Shown in pieces: positions 60,286-64,000 of a stretch of 64,000 bases of DNA. The stretch covers positions 932,501-996,500 of the forward strand of contig NC_135246.1 of the NCBI RefSeq assembly GCF_947623445.1, given 5' to 3'. Source of the stretch: Clavelina lepadiformis. Its lineage: Eukaryota; Chordata; Ascidiacea; Aplousobranchia; Clavelinidae. Position 1 is the first letter of the stretch, and the number at the start of each line of letters is the position of its first letter. The position numbers and the translations under genes were made by a program. The notes under the pieces were generated by a model, which did not search any database, was not told where the DNA came from, and saw only the letters and a list, made by a program, of their open reading frames with translations.

Positions 60286-62248
60286 TTTATGTCTTGCGTT
60301 TTGCATAAAGTCGACCCTGTATGTTTTTAGACAATTTTATACGTGTCATTGTAGTGAGCATGTGTTTATATGTAGCTGCATTTGTTAATTCTGGTTGTTG
60401 TGTTACCTTTAACCGATAAAACCTGAATATTTTTGTGCAGCAATTGTGCGAGTTTCATGCTGACTGCAGTTACTGTTAAAACAAAATATAATAGATTTGG
60501 CAGACAAATTAAATTATAGGGCCTCTACATTGTGTTCATATCGTGCATTGTGAGCCCTAGTCTGAGCAAAACTATAATGACGTAGTAACAGAAGTGTTTC
60601 TAATAATTACATGCCACATTTATTTTTATTTGAAAAATTACCGTCACTGTGTTATTGTTTATTTGATGTTAGTATTTTAGATCGGTGCTGAATTGTTTTG
60701 CCCAAATAAATAAAATTGTGTTGAAATTTTACTCTTTCAGTTCAGATCAACTTTATGACAACATCCAGGCTTGTAAAATGTGATGTCATAATAAGGGGAA
60801 ATTGCCCTCAAGGCCTAGCCACATTTTCCCGCTATCATTTTTGCATATTATCATTGCATCTAATACGTTCGATTCTCAGCGTCAGCACAATTTTTGGCCC
60901 CCCGCAACATTGGCGAAAAAAATAAAATGGGCGAATGTCAATTAGTAGTGTATAGTTATGAAGGGTGAATCAAATCACCAATTTCTACCAACAATCCCAT
61001 CATGTGCCATGAAAATCATCATATCATGATCTTGTGCTACGAAAATGATCATATCATGATTATGTGATACGAAAAAATGACATGAGGTTAAAACAATGGA
61101 AACATAAACTGTCCGTGATGGAGATTACAGGAAACTTGCTCAATACTTACATTCTTATCACACAAACACGGCGAGAATTGATTAAAATATTATCCATTAG
61201 TCGATAATAATGAGTTTTACTAATTAATGCTGGAATTGGTGTGTTAGCGCAGCAGCGAAACAAATCAATAAACTAAACTGCTACAAACCTTCACAAATTA
61301 ATTAGCTGTTGGTTTACTCACAATCAGTCCATTGTGCCTAACACAGTTTTTATTATGGAACAATGGTGTTGAAAGGTAAATCAAGAATAACATGGCTAGC
61401 TGGGTCAAGCTTGCACATAGGATCAGGTGGACAAAATTTAAATCACGAACATGAATTGTTTTTTTGAAAATAATTTGTTTCCTGATCATCAACAGCTCGA
61501 TAGAATGTTTCTGATTATTTTACAAAACTTCATTTTGGGGAGCAGAATTTAGTAAAGCACACATAGTGTTCACCAGCCATGGCATCCTTAATATGACCCA
61601 TAGCTCTGTAGGCAAAATGTTGCTTTGAAGAACTGTTGTACTACAGAAAGTAACAGAATTGCATGCAAGTATATTGAAAATGTTTCAATTACCTACGTCA
61701 GAATATGAATACAATGCTAAGACGAATAACTTCAAGCAATAAAGCAATTGCCAACCACAAAGTCTAATAATTGCACAATGCATGTAAACAAATTATCTTA
61801 GTAAAAGGCCGGCCCAAGCAAGCGCGGGGCAAAATACAAGAAACGATGCCGTAAATAACTTACCTTAATGTAGTAATAATAATAAAGCAAACCACATATA
61901 GCAACCTACTCTTTGCAGACCGATTGGCATCAAAACATTCTCTTTCAAATATAAATTAAGAAATAGTACTGTAACTTTTGCAAAAGAAAACTAAAATGTT
62001 ATTTTCGTTTTGGTGCTAAATAGCACAAAGCCACATCACTCGTATTGGCCTATATATATGGCCGGCCTTACGCATGTATCTAAATTTCCTATAAAACAAA
62101 CCAAAAAACGCCAATGTTTTTCAAAAAATAAATTGTATAGTGGGCGCAAGGGGCAAGCAAGGTATCTACAGTAGCTTCAATTCATAAACACAGGTGCATA
62201 GTAGAATAGCAAACATAACAACAATTGAAAATTTAAACCGCATTGAGG
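60286..62248. other. Intergenic between ARL6 and adrenodoxin
   Basis: No exon was recognised. The region contains a short 30-bp tandem repeat at 61001-61078 and the putative 3' UTR of the adrenodoxin gene near its right edge. Confidence 0.5.
61001..61078. repeat. 30-bp tandem repeat, 2.6 copies
   Basis: The unit is CATGTGCTAC, GAAAATNATC, ATATCATGAT with minor changes. The inner ATATCATGAT and ATGATCATATCAT are palindromic. Confidence 0.75.
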
Positions 62249-63993
62249 CTATACTCCACGTGCGTCTGTGATTTCTATGGGCAATGTGAAAGTCACTCCT
62301 TCCATTTCTCTGGTCACGTGAACTTGACAACCGAGTCGTGACCTGCAAGTTCAAGTTGTTTGATGAAAAGACAATAAACCCGTTGTATCCTGAATGTTGT
62401 AGCATATAAATTAGACATTTAACAGTTTACTTGTAAAAAATAAAATACTGATACTAAGTATTCACTGAGATAACATTCTATTTAGATTTCATATTTCTGT
62501 ACATTTGGAAAGGGCTACAAATACATTTATTCAAGTACAAAAACAAACAATATTACTAAAAACTTAGCAAATAAAAGAAATGATACTTCCATGAGCCTGA
62601 CTGCAATTATAACCAGGAATTGCAAAGTATAAAGTACTTTGTGGGGGATGGTATGATATCGGACACAAGTCAAAAATATAGGTTTAATATCTAATCATAT
62701 CATATCGTTCTATATCATTGCTGTTTCATATAATGTTCAGAAGGTGTGTTCACGAAGCTAATACCAACTGGCATAATTTTCTGTCTTCTCCGCACTTTTG
62801 ATAAAAAAATAAAATGATTGATTGAAGTGTTTAACTTTATTTGTCCACAAATGCTGCGCAAGCAAAGTGCAGTTGGTAGAAATTGACGTCACTCTATCCT
62901 TGTGTGAAGAATAGGAGTCTTGGACCATGTCATGAGCTCCTTGCTATTCACAGGAAACATCTGTTATCAAAATGGTCCAAAAAGGCAATGAAGTCTTCTC
63001 TCAGTAATGAGGAAGCAGTGTTGACTTAATTATTTGAATTCTGCATGAACTTCGATCATGGCGCTAAATATTCAGTAAACAAATTTTGCCTGAAAGTGCT
63101 TTTAAGTTATTTTTATAAACCTGGTCGTTGCAATCGGACGGCCAAAGAAATGCCGAATGCACAACAACAGTAATATGCTTGCTCCTGTATAAATATTTCA
63201 AAGCTTTCTAGTTAAGGAAAGTAAATTACTTGTGGCACAAATCTCTCTATTCTCCCAACTTGGCACCATATGACTTCTACTTGTCCAAGTCGCAACCCAT
63301 GCTGTCTTGAGTAACTTGAGTGACAATCTAATCACGGAACTGCTGGGAAAAGTGCATTAACTTCCAACTTGAAGAGGTTTTAAGCGAGCCGTGAATATTT
63401 TATTTTGCTTAAATAGGGTGGTTTAAAGCCATAGTCAAAAAATAAAATACATTACAGTAGATGGGCTTTGAAACAAAATTTAAGAAATGCATAATAATGT
63501 TGTGTTTTTTCATGTTAAAAGTTTGGATACTTTTCGAATAAACTTTCCACAGAAACTTAAAACTCTTTTTGGGTATAATTTCCAGCTAAGTCAAATTTTA
63601 AGAAAATTAACAAAATTTGTTAATTTTCATTTTAACATTATGTCTGGAAGAGCAATTCTTTGGGACAATCAGTGTAAATTTGTGAACAAATGTATACATG
63701 CCACAGTGAGGACGTCACTGTGAGGTTGGAAGAAAAACTGCATCTCTGTGTTCTATCATACCGCAGGAATTTTTAGATCTTAACGTAAAATTAATTGAGA
63801 ATAATAAATCGCTAACTCATAACAGTAAGAACCAAGCACTTCCATGATTAAGTATCAACTTACGTGTCCGTTAATCCGCAAGCTAGGTCAAGCATATCGT
63901 ACTCGTCCATTAACGGTTCCTCTAACTTGTCGAAAGTTGCTTGGTCAAGAATGACATGACAGGTAGAGCAGGAGATTGTGCCTTCACACACAC
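62249..63993 (-). CDS. FDX1: Adrenodoxin-type [2Fe-2S] ferredoxin, 3' part
   Basis: Two exons are visible. Exon 63864-63993 follows a TCCAG acceptor near the window edge, and exon 62249-62342 ends in TAG. They join in phase 2 at LTD-T-SRLGC. Cluster ligands are present: CEGTISCSTC supplies three Cys (C-x5-C-x2-C) and RLGCQ the fourth. EYDMLDLACGLTD is the acidic interaction helix that docks P450s and ferredoxin reductase. The tail DARGV resembles FDX1 (DARQS) rather than FDX2. The protein is mitochondrial in known families and carries electrons from ferredoxin reductase to P450s or to lipoylation and heme steps. The 5' exons with the mitochondrial presequence are outside the window. The intron holds a mariner fragment. 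Confidence 0.88.
63230..63310 (+). pseudogene. Mariner transposase remnant
   Basis: The frame reads YSPNLAPYDFYLSKS before a stop. This matches the highly conserved mariner segment YSPDLAP-x-D-F/Y around its third catalytic Asp. Only about 27 codons are readable and flanking frames are broken. It sits in the adrenodoxin intron in antisense orientation to the gene. Confidence 0.55.
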
Positions 63994-64000
63994 CTGGACA

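Overview
This is an AT-rich animal genomic window with introns throughout. Coding exons are short (15 to about 300 nt) except for two large NACHT exons, and nearly all splice sites are GT/AG. Five conserved animal genes can be assembled exon by exon: macoilin, FSD1, RPLP1, ARL6 and the 3' part of adrenodoxin. Two NACHT genes have invertebrate-type architectures. An invertebrate chordate, such as an ascidian of Ciona type, is my best guess. That rests on the general character of the proteins and the gene compactness, and no decisive marker was seen.

Layout. Positions 1-12526 hold a minus-strand NLR-like gene, here NLR-A, with order TIR, NACHT, helical/LRR exons; its 3' end runs off the left edge. 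One of its introns carries a Mutator-type element that itself contains a piggyBac-like MITE. Positions 12527-20780 are intergenic, with dispersed repeats and one C2H2 zinc-finger exon. Positions 20781-29732 hold a complete second minus-strand gene, NLR-B (14 exons, 924 codons). It shares the NACHT, helical and LRR exons with NLR-A, but in place of TIR it has a long low-complexity N-terminus built from small phase-1 exons. Positions 29733-35431 are transposon-rich, with hAT-type and piggyBac-type MITEs, some nested. Positions 35432-42015 hold macoilin (13 exons, 750 codons, minus). Positions 42016-48268 have no recognisable gene. Positions 48269-55218 hold the FSD1 orthologue (minus). Positions 56891-57220 hold single-exon RPLP1 (minus). 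Positions 58892-60199 hold ARL6/BBS3 (plus, four coding exons). From 62249 to the right edge lies the 3' part of an FDX1-type adrenodoxin (minus), with a mariner remnant in its intron.

The two NLR genes are the unusual part. They are tandem, same-strand paralogues with matching exon lengths (57 and 90 nt exons in both) and the same intron phases, yet their N-terminal signalling regions are unrelated. This looks like a receptor family that swaps effector modules through phase-1 introns. The NLR-A TIR keeps the glutamate expected of NAD-cleaving TIR domains. The right-hand genes are conserved household, microtubule and ciliary genes with no evident functional link to the NLR pair.

All exon boundaries were placed by hand from reading-frame continuity, GT/AG sites and similarity to remembered families. 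Untranslated exons and promoters were not resolved.
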